Positions 25,556-34,933 are shown, counted from the first letter of the stretch. The stretch: DNA of 64,000 bases from JAHJKV01 sp963678135 (GCA_963678135.1 OY782667.1:1116001-1180000), one strand, 5' to 3'. The notes: generated by a model from the letters alone, not told the origin. Program-made: numbers and translations.

Positions 25556-26053
25556 CTAGATAGTGTAGCCACGAATGCGGGTAATGAGTGAAGTTGTGGA
25601 ATAAGTAGAGAGGAGAGGGAGGCTGAGTACTTGGCCGCCAAGTTCCTGCACAATCTCGCGTCCCACTATTTGCTCGGCAGGCCAATCTCCGCCTTTGACG
25701 AGAACATGTGGACGAATCGCACGAATCAGCTCAAAGGGGGTTGATTGTGCAAAGGGGATAACCCAGTCAATACAAGCCAAACCAGCCACAACTCGCGCTC
25801 TGTCCGCTTCTGTATTTATTGGTCTGTCTTGGCCTTTTCCTAGACTTTTTACCGAGGCATCGGAATTAAGACCCAAGATAAGCCCATCACCCAAAGCTCG
25901 CGCTCGCTCCAAGAGATCAACATGACCCGGATGCAAAATATCAAAGCAACCATTGGTAAAAACCAAGCGAAAATTTTGAGGCAAGTCAGCTTGCAGCGTG
26001 AGAAACTGCTCAAGGCAAATATATTTTTTTGCACTGGATTGTGGGTTATTCAT
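25556..26053 (-). CDS. rfaE2: D-glycero-beta-D-manno-heptose 1-phosphate adenylyltransferase
   Basis: The protein has 165 residues from ATG 26053, with AGGA five bases upstream. It is the cytidylyltransferase-like half of HldE as a separate protein: VFTNGCFDILHPGHVDLLERA (HxGH motif), GLNSDASVKSLGKG, RPHVLVKGGDW, and the C-terminal YSTTSLITRIR. It activates heptose 1-phosphate with ATP to ADP-heptose for lipopolysaccharide core. The kinase half (rfaE1/hldE1) is not in the window. The upstream gene ends about 20 bp before it on the same strand. Confidence 0.93.
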   Translation of the reverse strand: MNNPQSSAKKYICLEQFLTLQADLPQNFRLVFTNGCFDILHPGHVDLLERARALGDGLILGLNSDASVKSLGKGQDRPINTEADRARVVAGLACIDWVIPFAQSTPFELIRAIRPHVLVKGGDWPAEQIVGREIVQELGGQVLSLPLLSTYSTTSLITRIRGYTI

Positions 26054-26073
26054 GCCGTTCCTATCTTGCGCTC

Positions 26074-27492
26074 TCAAGGAACAGGCATTCCTTGAGCTTT
26101 GTATTCATTGATTTTATTTCGTAAGGTTCGCACAGAAATGCCTAAAAGATCCGCAGCTTGCGTTCGATTACCTTGAGTTTCATCCAAACTTTTGAGGATA
26201 AGCCGTTTTTCCATTTCATGGATGGGCATAACTGATATAGCCTGCTCTGGCGTTTTTGGTGGCTCGATATTGGTAGCAAGATTTTTGGCTGTGAGCTCTT
26301 GTTCGGGTTCAGGTACCCAAGTCTCTGAATCTACAAGAAAATGCGAAGTACGAATCAAACCGGAACCAGCAAGCAAAACCGCGCGTTCCATTAAATTTTG
26401 CAGTTCACGAACATTACCTGGCCAATCATAGCTGAGTAGCCATGTTTGCGCTTCTTCGGAAAAAGAGAGTTGCTCCAAGCCGTAAGCCGCGCAAAATTTT
26501 GCCACAAAATATTCCGCCAGAAGCAGAACATCTTCACCTCGCATCTTGAGTGCCGGTAATTTGAGGGGGATAACATTGAGGCGGTAGAATAAGTCCTGCC
26601 GAAACTTCCCTTCCTTGACTGTTTCTTCAATAGCTCTATTGGTCGTAGCCAGAACACGGACATCTACTTTGACAGTATCCATTCCGCCGACCCTGTCTAT
26701 TTCTCCCTCTTGCAAAACACGCAAAAGTTTGGCTTGTAGCCCTAAGTCCATTTCCGTGATTTCATCAAGCAGCAGGGTTCCACCTGAGGCTAGCTCAAAT
26801 TTACCGAGTTTTCTATTAATTGCTCCGGTAAAAGCTCCTTTTTCATGCCCAAAAAGCTCTGATTCCAGCAAATGTTCCGGTAAAGCCGCGCAGTTAATGG
26901 CTACAAAAGGCTGGTCCGCTCGATCAGAATGCAGGTGTAAAAATCTAGCAAACATTTCCTTACCTGTTCCTGATTCGCCAGAAATCAGTACTGTGGCTTT
27001 GCTTTGAGCAACTTGCTTTGCCAAAGCCAATACACGCAATACAGCTTCATGCTTTCCGATAATTTGAAATTTTGGAGGAGAGCTTGTGCCTTGCGTGGGC
27101 AAAGGTTCTGGGGGTTCTGGGTCCGGCAGCTCTTCAGGCTGCTCAGGTGGCAAGACCAAACGTATTTTTTCAAAAAGCAAAGGCTCTAACCAATAATCAT
27201 GTGCGCCTAATTCAAGAAATTCGCGTGCTTCATCCGCATTACCATGTTTGGTGAAAATAATTATAGGTGGATAGTTTCCAGCACGACTTGCCTCTTGCAA
27301 TAATTTTTTTGCAGTAAAGGCTTGTAATTCAGGACGGCATAGTATCAAGGCCGGCTTGGATTTTTTGATAAAACTGATTGCTCCTGACAGATTATCCGCA
27401 ACTCCGGCCTGTAGACCGGCTTCTTTGAGAGGCGGAAAAATACCTGTGACAGACTGTGCGTCTGCTATAAATAAAATGGTTTTTGAAGCCAT
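26074..27492 (-). CDS. Sigma-54 activator, NtrC family, with degenerate receiver
   Basis: The protein has 472 residues. Residues 1-115 fold like a receiver but lack the phosphorylation site: the expected Asp position reads LILCRPELQ, the N-terminal acidic pair is incomplete (FIADAQ), and the conserved Lys is Glu (YWLEPL). The AAA+ domain is complete: GESGTGKEMFARFLH (Walker A), ELFGHEKGAFTGA (sigma-54 contact), GGTLLLDEITEM (Walker B) and YDWPGNVREL. The Fis-type helix-turn-helix is at the end (GNRTQAADLLGISVRTLRNK). Control is probably not by phosphorylation. Its target genes are unknown. Confidence 0.9.
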   Translation of the reverse strand: MASKTILFIADAQSVTGIFPPLKEAGLQAGVADNLSGAISFIKKSKPALILCRPELQAFTAKKLLQEASRAGNYPPIIIFTKHGNADEAREFLELGAHDYWLEPLLFEKIRLVLPPEQPEELPDPEPPEPLPTQGTSSPPKFQIIGKHEAVLRVLALAKQVAQSKATVLISGESGTGKEMFARFLHLHSDRADQPFVAINCAALPEHLLESELFGHEKGAFTGAINRKLGKFELASGGTLLLDEITEMDLGLQAKLLRVLQEGEIDRVGGMDTVKVDVRVLATTNRAIEETVKEGKFRQDLFYRLNVIPLKLPALKMRGEDVLLLAEYFVAKFCAAYGLEQLSFSEEAQTWLLSYDWPGNVRELQNLMERAVLLAGSGLIRTSHFLVDSETWVPEPEQELTAKNLATNIEPPKTPEQAISVMPIHEMEKRLILKSLDETQGNRTQAADLLGISVRTLRNKINEYKAQGMPVP

Positions 27493-27613
27493 GAAAGTAT
27501 CATAGCCTTAACCGAAACAGAGTTCAACTTTTTCTAAGAGTTCACACCTTGCCCACTGCGAGTCCTTTTGATAGGTCTTTTTGCATTATTTTTGCGTTTG
27601 CAAGCGAGGAAAA

Positions 27614-29677
27614 ATGCTTACTCCTTCGATTCCGGTTTTGTGTTATCATGATATTTTTGATGGCGGTGGTCATAGCCCTGCCTGTTTTGCTGAGCACCTT
27701 GACGCAATTCTTGATGCTGGTTTTAAGACCATAAGCGCTCGCCAGCTTGTGCATGTTTTACAAAAGAAAAGAGCAATAGAACCTAAAACAGTAGTTATCA
27801 CCTTTGATGACGGGCATATAAGTTCCTTTTTCCATGCTGCACCTGAACTTGAAAAACGAGGAATGACAGGTGTTTTTTTTGCTTTAACTGATTTTATTGA
27901 AAATGCTTCAGTCAGAGAACTTAGGGAAGCACCATTTTTTTTAAGCACTCCTGATTCTTTTAAGCAAGCTCTAATAGATGAAAATTATTCACAATTTATT
28001 AACTCTGGCGAAATAAAAAGTTTGCTATCAGCCGGTCATGAAGTGTATGCGCATGGATGCAGGCATCAAGGCTGTTTTAAGGCCATGAATCATGCTATAC
28101 CCATGGGACATCCTTTGGCACATTGGACTGCTTGGTCTATTTACACACATTTTGATCCAAATTTACCTGTTTTTGAAAAAGGCAGTGCATATGTATACAA
28201 TGGATATTGGCCAAATAAAGACAATCCACCTTGTTTTACGCAAAGAAGCACGCAGGAGCGCCGAGTCTTTTGCCAAAAAGATTTTGTGCAATGTTTTGAG
28301 CGGATCAGGGAACTGAACACATGTGATGAACAATTATTTTGTTGGCCTTGGGGTTCCTTTGATGCGCTCAGCGAGCAAGAATTACAAAAGGCTGGTTTTT
28401 GTGCGGCTTTTACCTTGGAACGCTGGAGCAATTCTCCGGGTACCAATCCTTTTCGTATTAATCGCATTGGCGTGGGTTCTGGCAAGGATGGTCAATGGAT
28501 ACAAAAACGCCTTGCCATGTACAGTCGCAAGCTTACAGCAAGAGTATTTTTCAAAAAGTACCATACGAAACCAGTAATAAAGCATATTTTGTATACTACG
28601 GATTCAAAAAAACTTTCAGGTGGTGCTCGTCAATTAGTTAATAATGCTCAGGCCATGCTTGACCTTGGGCTTAAGGTGAGCGTTCTTCTTCCCACGGATT
28701 CTGCTATTGAATCAGCATTACCTAAAAAAACAAATGTGATTACTTGTAGGTATCTTAAAAAGCCTTTATCCACAGCACTTTTGATTAAAAAACTTATAAA
28801 AAAGCATGATGTAGATATTGTGCATACCTTTCATAATAAAACCTATAAAGCCGGAATTTTGGCAAAACTTTTAGGGGCTCAGTTTAAGCTATTTATTGGC
28901 AGAGGAGTCATTTTTACGCCAAATCCTCTGTTTGGGCTTTGGGCACGCATTGCTAACGGCATGATAGTTAATTCTTTTGCTTGCGCTGCTTCTTTGGGCA
29001 AAATAATGGTGCCTCAAAAGCGTATAAACGTGGTCTATAATTCCTTTATTCCGCAGGTTCCACTGCCAGATAGAAGTGTACAAAAAAAACGCGGTCTGCG
29101 TATTCTTTACGTTGGAAATGAAGCTCCGGCCAAAGGTTTGGACACGTTTCTTCTCGCCTGTAATGCTTTGATAAAAAAAACAGATTTGCGTGACCTTGAA
29201 TTTGTGGTCGCAGGAGCACAGAGCCTTAAGCCTTTTCAGCATATTATTTCTCACAAGGTCGCAAAACGACTGACGAATCTTGGGCTACTCAGCCATACTG
29301 AAGTTTTTGAACAAATGGTCTGGGCTGATATTTTGCTACTTTCTTCCAGACAGGAAAGTTTGCCTAATATTTTGGCTGAGGCATTTTATGCTGGTTTACC
29401 CGTGGTCTGCACAAAGGCCGGAGGGATCCCTGAGCTCGTGCGTCATGGGCAAGGAGGCCTGCTTTGTGAGCTTGAGGATTATGAATGCCTTGCCACGCAA
29501 ATGGAAACGCTGCTGTCAAATTTTGCAGAGCGCAGACGCATGGGACGCATCAACCAAGAGATTGTCTGTACAGTATTACATAATAGGCGCAAAGGCTTGG
29601 AGCTTTTAGAAGTGTATCATGGGCAGCATAAATATGAACCCTTGCCACTTAACACAATCACAGCAAAAATAACATAG
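27614..29677 (+). CDS. Polysaccharide deacetylase fused to a GT4 glycosyltransferase
   Basis: The protein has 687 residues from ATG 27614 (GAGGA just upstream). Residues 1 to about 310 are a NodB-like deacetylase: VLCYHDIF, VITFDDGH (the Asp-Asp pair), HGCRHQG and FCWPWGS. Residues about 330-687 are a GT4 enzyme: an N-terminal Rossmann half (LSGGARQLVNNAQAML), LRILYVGNEAPAKGLDTFL, LLLSSRQESLPNILAEAFYAGLPVVCT split over the donor site, and GGIPELV. Joined, the enzyme could add a sugar and deacetylate the same glycan. No signal peptide is visible, so it probably acts in the cytoplasm. Confidence 0.83.
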   Translation: MLTPSIPVLCYHDIFDGGGHSPACFAEHLDAILDAGFKTISARQLVHVLQKKRAIEPKTVVITFDDGHISSFFHAAPELEKRGMTGVFFALTDFIENASVRELREAPFFLSTPDSFKQALIDENYSQFINSGEIKSLLSAGHEVYAHGCRHQGCFKAMNHAIPMGHPLAHWTAWSIYTHFDPNLPVFEKGSAYVYNGYWPNKDNPPCFTQRSTQERRVFCQKDFVQCFERIRELNTCDEQLFCWPWGSFDALSEQELQKAGFCAAFTLERWSNSPGTNPFRINRIGVGSGKDGQWIQKRLAMYSRKLTARVFFKKYHTKPVIKHILYTTDSKKLSGGARQLVNNAQAMLDLGLKVSVLLPTDSAIESALPKKTNVITCRYLKKPLSTALLIKKLIKKHDVDIVHTFHNKTYKAGILAKLLGAQFKLFIGRGVIFTPNPLFGLWARIANGMIVNSFACAASLGKIMVPQKRINVVYNSFIPQVPLPDRSVQKKRGLRILYVGNEAPAKGLDTFLLACNALIKKTDLRDLEFVVAGAQSLKPFQHIISHKVAKRLTNLGLLSHTEVFEQMVWADILLLSSRQESLPNILAEAFYAGLPVVCTKAGGIPELVRHGQGGLLCELEDYECLATQMETLLSNFAERRRMGRINQEIVCTVLHNRRKGLELLEVYHGQHKYEPLPLNTITAKIT

Positions 29678-29703
29678 CCTTTTGTATTAGGGGCGTGTAG
29701 GTT

Positions 29704-30588
29704 TTATTGATACAAAAAGCGCACTCCAGAAGATAGGCTACGGACGAATTGATTGAGTCTCGTTTCTCCCAAAAGTTGTTCAATAAGCGGTACTTCTTTT
29801 TCAGGGCCTTCAACACGTTCACCTTGAGCACTGACGCCACAGCGTGTGGCTAAAATATCATAGGCATCTTCAAAAGAACCAAGCACATCAACAAGCCCAA
29901 GGGCAAGAGCCTGCTTACCAGTATATGCGCGTCCATCAGCCAAAGCCTGCACCGCGCTTTTTTCCATTTTTCGTGCCTGAGCCACATCAGTAATAAATTG
30001 CTCGTGCATATCCATGAGCATATCCATAAATGCTTGACGCTGCTCAGGCGTGAGTTCACGCAAAGGAGAGCCTGCGCCTTTTTGTGAACCAGAAGTCAAA
30101 AGTTCTAAGCGAACTCCCCAATGTTTAGCCAGCTCATGTACATTGACATACTGCATAAGCACGCCAATTGAGCCAGTTATTGACCCTGCATTGGCAACAA
30201 TAATATCCGCAGGACAGGAAGCATAATAACCACCAGAGGCTGCAACCGAATCATAAGAAGCGACTACTGGTTTGGCTTTGCGAAGTTTGCACACAGCTTG
30301 ATAGAGTTCTTGGGAAGGGGCAATAGCACCTCCCGGAGAATTTACACGCAAAAGAACGCCCTTTATAGTGGGATCTTCTCTCAGTTCATGGATAAAGTCT
30401 ATGTAATCCGAAACATCAAAGAGTACATCTTCTATGTACACAACCCCCAAACGCTCAGGGCCTGTGGCGAGTATATCAAAATTACGAACAAAGGCCGAGC
30501 CCCCTAGAGCAAGGGGCACGGCCAATGTTAAGATTATTAAGCCAAAGAACAGCGGATGTCGCTGTGCAAAGTTTTGCTTAGCTTTCAT
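29704..30588 (-). CDS. sppA: Signal peptide peptidase SppA, short form
   Basis: The protein has 294 residues, one S49 domain. An N-terminal membrane anchor (HPLFFGLIILTLAVPLALGG) is followed by LLRVNSPGGAIAPSQELY, SVAASGGYYASCPAD, the catalytic Ser in ITGSIGVLMQ, and the catalytic Lys in SGSQKGAGSPLREL. It degrades cleaved signal peptides in the cytoplasmic membrane. Its start overlaps the end of rpsA by 11 bp, so the two are coupled. The end converges with the deacetylase-GT4 gene. Confidence 0.92.
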   Translation of the reverse strand: MKAKQNFAQRHPLFFGLIILTLAVPLALGGSAFVRNFDILATGPERLGVVYIEDVLFDVSDYIDFIHELREDPTIKGVLLRVNSPGGAIAPSQELYQAVCKLRKAKPVVASYDSVAASGGYYASCPADIIVANAGSITGSIGVLMQYVNVHELAKHWGVRLELLTSGSQKGAGSPLRELTPEQRQAFMDMLMDMHEQFITDVAQARKMEKSAVQALADGRAYTGKQALALGLVDVLGSFEDAYDILATRCGVSAQGERVEGPEKEVPLIEQLLGETRLNQFVRSLSSGVRFLYQ

Positions 30589-32524
30589 CCTTGGCTTCTT
30601 CGGCTTCTTCTTTTGTTTCAGGGACTTCAGCTTCTGCTTCAGGCGCAGGTTCGTCAGTGTTTTCTTCTGGTGCTGGAGTCTCTTCCGGTGCCGGAGTTTC
30701 TTCTGGCACTGGAGCCTCGTCTGGTGCCGGAGCGTCTTCCTGTGCCGGAGCTTCTTCTGGCGCAGGGTTTTCTTCGCTCAGTGCTTCAGCTATTTCCTCG
30801 CTATTTGCAGCTTCAAGCTTTTCACGCAGCAAGTCTCCCAAAGTATTGCCAGCATCTGCAGCAGAGGCATCTCCAAATTTTTTGGAAGTACCTGCACGTT
30901 TTTTCTCAGCTTCTTCAGTTGTTTGTTTGATAGAAAGTCCAAGTTTACGATCATCAGCAGAGACATTGATGACCTTGGCTTCAATTTGTGCACCTTCCTC
31001 ATAATTTTCAGAGGGAGATTTAATCTTTTTCCGGCTGATTTCAGAAACGTGCACTAAGCCTTCAATGCCTTCCTCAACTTCAACAAACAAACCAAAATCC
31101 GTGATATTAGTCACAGTGCCGGTGATAAGTTTTCCAATGGGATATTTTGTGGGAACTTGCAACCATGGATCTTCTGCAAGTTGCTTAATACCCAGAGTGA
31201 ATTTTTCATTTTCTTTATCCACGGTAAGTACTTTGACTTGTACCACATCGCCGGTTTTGTATACTTCTGAAGGGTGACGAATTTTTTTCGTCCAAGATAT
31301 ATCCGAAACATGAATAAGGCCGTCAATGCCTTCCTCAATGCCAAGGAACAGGCCAAATTCAGTAATGTTTTTGATTGGCCCTTCCAGAATTGTTCCTTCA
31401 GGATATTTTTCAGCAACCAAATCCCAAGGATTAGGTTTAACTTGCTTCAGTCCTAAGGAAATACGCTTGCTCGCAGGATCAACGCTCAAAACAACAACTT
31501 CAACCTCTTGTCCGGCGTGTACTTCTTGTGAAGGATGGCGCAGTTTGCGAGTCCAAGACATCTCAGAAATATGTACTAAGCCTTCAACTCCTTCTTCCAA
31601 TTCCACAAAAGCACCGTAATCTGCCAAGTTTGTGACTTTTCCGGTGAATTTGGAGCCAGCAGGGTATTTGCCGTCAATATTTTCCCAAGGGTCATCCATG
31701 AATTGCTTAAGGCCAAGCGAAACCTTGGGTACAGAAGGATCAAAGCTCAGGATTTTCAGTTTGAGATCATCCCCGATTTTGACCATTTCTTTGGGGTGCT
31801 TAATGCGTTTCCAGCTCATATCCGTTATATGTAGCAAACCATCCAAACCGCCAAGGTCTATGAATACACCATATTCTGTGATGTTTTTGACCTTGCCTTC
31901 CACGATTTGACCTTCGGCAAGAGTTTCCAAAAGCTGACCGCGCTGTTCGCTACGCAAATCTTCAAGCAAGACGCGACGTGAAACAATAACATTGCTGCGT
32001 CTGCGATTGATTTTTAATATCTTAAATTCAAATGTTTGCCCAACCAAAGCATCCATATCCGGTACAGGCCGGAGATCGACATGGGAACCGGGTAAAAAGG
32101 CTTCAACTCCACCAAGATCAACAGTGTAGCCACCTTTGATGCGTTTAATAATGCGCCCTTTAACGGTCTCTTCTTGTTCGATGCCCTCTTCAAGTTTATC
32201 AAAGAGCTGCATGCGCTTGGCTTTTTCACGCGAAAGGAGAATAGTTCCTTCGCCTTCATCCTTGCGGACAACAAAAACATCTACCTTATCCCCAACATTC
32301 ACGGTCAATTCTTCGGCAGAATCCATAAATTCAGCTATTGGAATTTGACCCTCAGACTTGAAATTGACGTCAACAAGAACATGATCTTTTTCGATTTTGA
32401 CCACTTCTCCAAGAATGATGCTTCCTTCATCCAATGCACCAAAATCATCATTAAGATAATCATCAAGCGCGGATGCAAAATCCAGCTCATCCATTGCAGG
32501 GTCTTTTTTGTTGTTGTCTTCCAT
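30578..32524 (-). CDS. rpsA: 30S ribosomal protein S1
   Basis: The protein has 648 residues with six S1 repeats between about residues 37 and 540, for instance EGKVKNITEYGVFIDLGG and GTVTNITDFGLFVEVEEG. The start is ATG 32524 with GGAGG six bases before. S1 binds mRNA leaders on the 30S subunit. Residues about 545-648 form an unusual acidic tail: six tandem 6-residue units of the type PAPEEA (DNA 30659-30766, 18-bp period), then an Ala/Glu-rich end. A possible promoter TTGCCT-N16-TACATT lies about 45-70 bp upstream. sppA follows with an overlap. Confidence 0.95.
   Translation of the reverse strand: MEDNNKKDPAMDELDFASALDDYLNDDFGALDEGSIILGEVVKIEKDHVLVDVNFKSEGQIPIAEFMDSAEELTVNVGDKVDVFVVRKDEGEGTILLSREKAKRMQLFDKLEEGIEQEETVKGRIIKRIKGGYTVDLGGVEAFLPGSHVDLRPVPDMDALVGQTFEFKILKINRRRSNVIVSRRVLLEDLRSEQRGQLLETLAEGQIVEGKVKNITEYGVFIDLGGLDGLLHITDMSWKRIKHPKEMVKIGDDLKLKILSFDPSVPKVSLGLKQFMDDPWENIDGKYPAGSKFTGKVTNLADYGAFVELEEGVEGLVHISEMSWTRKLRHPSQEVHAGQEVEVVVLSVDPASKRISLGLKQVKPNPWDLVAEKYPEGTILEGPIKNITEFGLFLGIEEGIDGLIHVSDISWTKKIRHPSEVYKTGDVVQVKVLTVDKENEKFTLGIKQLAEDPWLQVPTKYPIGKLITGTVTNITDFGLFVEVEEGIEGLVHVSEISRKKIKSPSENYEEGAQIEAKVINVSADDRKLGLSIKQTTEEAEKKRAGTSKKFGDASAADAGNTLGDLLREKLEAANSEEIAEALSEENPAPEEAPAQEDAPAPDEAPVPEETPAPEETPAPEENTDEPAPEAEAEVPETKEEAEEAKDES
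30659..30766 (-). repeat. 18-bp tandem repeat encoding the S1 tail
   Basis: There are six in-frame units encoding PAPEEA, PAQEDA, PAPDEA, PVPEET, PAPEET and PAPEEN. The period keeps the frame, so copy-number changes would only lengthen or shorten the tail. Confidence 0.75.
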
Positions 32525-33034
32525 TATTTACCTCCAACTGGTCCTCGGACAATGTATTTTGCGTATGTTATCAGGCAAGAACCTAGCCAAGACAAAAACC
32601 TTTTCCCGTTCCGAGGCAGACGAGGTTTTCGCAGGCAGACAGGCGCATACGCCCATGTTCAAGCCCGGTACGCACTCAGTGCGATAAAAATATGCTTCAG
32701 GCTATGTATCAATACTATTGATGTATCAATGCTATAATTCATACTATACTTTAATGATAGTAAGTAGCCTGAAATTCTGCTTAGCTGTTTTTGGGAAAAC
32801 CTCAAGGTTTGAGCAAAGAGACAGACATAAGCAAGAAGGATTGCAGTAGCTAAAAAGAAGAGGCCTGTAAACCGTTTTTTCCAAGTAAAAGTATTGAGGG
32901 CAAGGAAAAACACTATATTGCTTAGAATACAGGGATAGAGTATATGAACTCTCAACATATTGATATTTATAACACCAGAAACGCACAAGGCGCATGGCTT
33001 AATATTTCGACTTTCCTAACTGAAGGAGGAGAAG
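32525..33034. other. Intergenic stretch between rpsA and the duplicated membrane protein
   Basis: The stretch is divergent, 510 bp, with both promoters expected here. There is a run of ATTGATGTATCAAT-like short repeats around 32707-32733. A hydrophobic open frame on the minus strand lacks a ribosome site and is not called. Nothing else was recognised. Confidence 0.5.
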
Positions 33035-34306
33035 GTGGATACAATTTCTAAAAAGTTTTATCTCACTGCAATTTTTGGAGGCTTGGCAGGGATGTGCCTT
33101 CTCACTATTGTTGGAGGTATTTTTGGCGAATTGGCACAAATAGCAGAGCAATCAACTCTTTTGGATTTTACTCCCTATGTAATAGGGGCAGGGATTACGG
33201 TTTTACTTATTTTTAGCATTTTTATTTATCAGCTTGTTGTTCATTTTACTCTTTTACATAGCATGTGGCAATCCATTCCACCTGAACACAAGAGAACAAC
33301 ACCTGGCAAGGCTGTTGGCCTTTCCTTTATTCCTGTGTTTCATATCTACTGGAGGTTCAAAGCTCTCTGGGGCTGGGCAAAAGATTACAATACATACATC
33401 GCAAAAAATAATATTGATGCCCCAAAAATGTCAGAAAAAATGGCCTTAATTTTATGTATTTGTGCTTCTTCCCCCTTAATTTATGGGTTAATATCGCGTT
33501 TTTTCGTATCGGATACAGCAATTTTGGGAATATTGAGTTATGTCCTGATGATTCCACTCTCGGTGGCTGCTATTTTTATGATCATATTTATGCTTGAAGG
33601 CATTGATGGAGCCAATGCAATTATAACAGCAATATCTCAGGTAAAAGCAAAAGACACTTGCACAAAAAAATGTACTGTAAAACGAATTTCTAAAGCATTG
33701 TATCTTACTTCAATTATTGGCGGAACATTTGCTAGCATTATTATTATAGGCGTAGGATTCTATTTAGCAATGCCCATGGTCGAATCATTTCCAATGGCCA
33801 CAGCGTATGGAAAATATACTACGATTATAGACGCTCTTCCTTTTATTTTTATTGTGATTATTGGAACTGCTCTTATAATCTACGCAGTGACTCTTATGTA
33901 TGTCTTGCTGTATAAAATATGGCAAGCGATACAATTTGAAGGCAGCAGAACCACTCCAACCAGAGCTGTGGGCTTGTTATTTGTTCCGTTTTTTGCGTAT
34001 TATTGGGTGTTTCAAGCTTTTTGGGGCTGGGCAAAAGACTGTAATGCCTATATTGCAAAGCATAAGCTCAGTATCCCAAAAATGTCAGAAGGCCTGTCTT
34101 TAGCTTTTTCTCTTACCTACCTCTCCGTGGGTATACTAGGATTGGCCTTTCAATTTATAGGTTCTTTTGAAATCATAAAAAATATTGTATTAATTCTTAT
34201 TCTTGCAGGACTTTTAGCTCTTTTTGTCCTATCAATAATTTTTGCCAGTGAAGCGATCAATAGAGTAAATGCTATTGCGGAGGCAAAGGAAAGTACTACG
34301 GCATGA
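33035..34306 (+). CDS. Membrane protein with two homologous halves
   Basis: The protein has 423 residues; the start is GTG 33035 with AGGAGG about six bases upstream. Residues about 1-205 and 215-423 are copies of one unit. Each has four hydrophobic helices and the same signature, KAVGLSFIPVFHIYWRF-ALWGWAKDYN in the first half and RAVGLLFVPFFAYYWVF-AFWGWAKDCN in the second, each followed by YIAK and PKMSE. I do not know a function. The duplication suggests a pseudo-symmetric 8-helix protein formed by gene fusion. It stands alone, with a strong terminator 155 bp downstream. Confidence 0.75.
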   Translation: MDTISKKFYLTAIFGGLAGMCLLTIVGGIFGELAQIAEQSTLLDFTPYVIGAGITVLLIFSIFIYQLVVHFTLLHSMWQSIPPEHKRTTPGKAVGLSFIPVFHIYWRFKALWGWAKDYNTYIAKNNIDAPKMSEKMALILCICASSPLIYGLISRFFVSDTAILGILSYVLMIPLSVAAIFMIIFMLEGIDGANAIITAISQVKAKDTCTKKCTVKRISKALYLTSIIGGTFASIIIIGVGFYLAMPMVESFPMATAYGKYTTIIDALPFIFIVIIGTALIIYAVTLMYVLLYKIWQAIQFEGSRTTPTRAVGLLFVPFFAYYWVFQAFWGWAKDCNAYIAKHKLSIPKMSEGLSLAFSLTYLSVGILGLAFQFIGSFEIIKNIVLILILAGLLALFVLSIIFASEAINRVNAIAEAKESTTA

Positions 34307-34460
34307 GATGCTTGCGAATAAAGTATACTTGCGAGTAAATAAAATTTGTATACATGGGGAAAACTTGTATAAGTAGCGAATATAAGCATAAGCGAGCAGT
34401 CTGCGTATAGCTAAGCAATGCTTGTATCGATGCGTAATACTTGTATAAAATAGACAACAA

Positions 34461-34506
34461 AAATCAGCAAGCCGGAGCAAATTGTTGCGCCGGCTTACTG
34501 ATTTTT
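34461..34506. terminator. Strong rho-independent terminator, probably bidirectional
   Basis: AAATCAG/CTGATTT, AAGCCGG/CCGGCTT and GCAA/TTGC pair in one hairpin with two single mismatches and loop ATTG. It is followed by TTTT on the plus strand and preceded by an A-run that gives a T-run on the minus strand. It would end transcription of the duplicated membrane protein gene. Confidence 0.8.
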
Positions 34507-34634
34507 GACTCTATGCCATGTCATATATCTCTTTGTTCTCCTCGCCTCTCTTTGTTTTCCTGTTTTTCTTCTTGTTCTTCTGCGTCCCTTTTTGTCCTCT
34601 TGCATATCCTCTTTGTCGTCCTGCATATCCTCTT

Positions 34635-34668
34635 TGTCATCCTGCGCGTAAGTCGCAGGATCCAGTTC
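34635..34668. repeat. Dispersed palindromic repeat, copy 4
   Basis: The arms ATCCTGCG (34639-34646) and CGCAGGAT (34654-34661) enclose loop CGTAAGT, with CCAGTTC after. It is in the opposite orientation to copy 1 and sits at the end of a pyrimidine-rich tract with three TCCTCTTTGTC-like units. Confidence 0.65.
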
Positions 34669-34917
34669 TTTTCTTTCTCTTTTTCTATCTTTCTATCTTA
34701 CAGGGGCAAGGGCTTGTCGTGTGACTCTGCTGAGCTGTTGTAACTTAGGCGAGAAATAATAAGAACGCGAATACACGCTCGTCTTGCTGTATACATGTCG
34801 ACAGATTGGAAAAAAAGCTGACACTTTAGACAAAGCTGAGGCCTTCAAATGACGAACGTATTTTGAGAATATCCATTAAAAACAGCATGATAATCTTGGT
34901 AGGTATAAGAAAAAATC

Positions 34918-34933
34918 TTGGCACTTTCTTTGC
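34918..34933 (+). promoter_or_regulatory. Sigma-54 (-24/-12) promoter
   Basis: TTGGCACTTTCTTTGC has GG and GC separated by exactly ten bases and matches the TGGCAC-N5-TTGC consensus fully. Predicted transcription start is near 34945, giving a 60-base leader before the response regulator at 35005. Confidence 0.72.

Noticed and set aside
30434..31057. Plus-strand frames opposite the rpsA tail, rich in Ser, Leu and Phe
   Set aside because: They are shadows of the repetitive Pro/Glu-coding sequence of S1, whose six S1 domains are unambiguous.
32659..32958. Hydrophobic minus-strand open frame of about 100 residues upstream of rpsA
   Set aside because: No ribosome site, no recognisable family, and its end overlaps short local repeats and the likely rpsA promoter region. 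It is possible but not supported.
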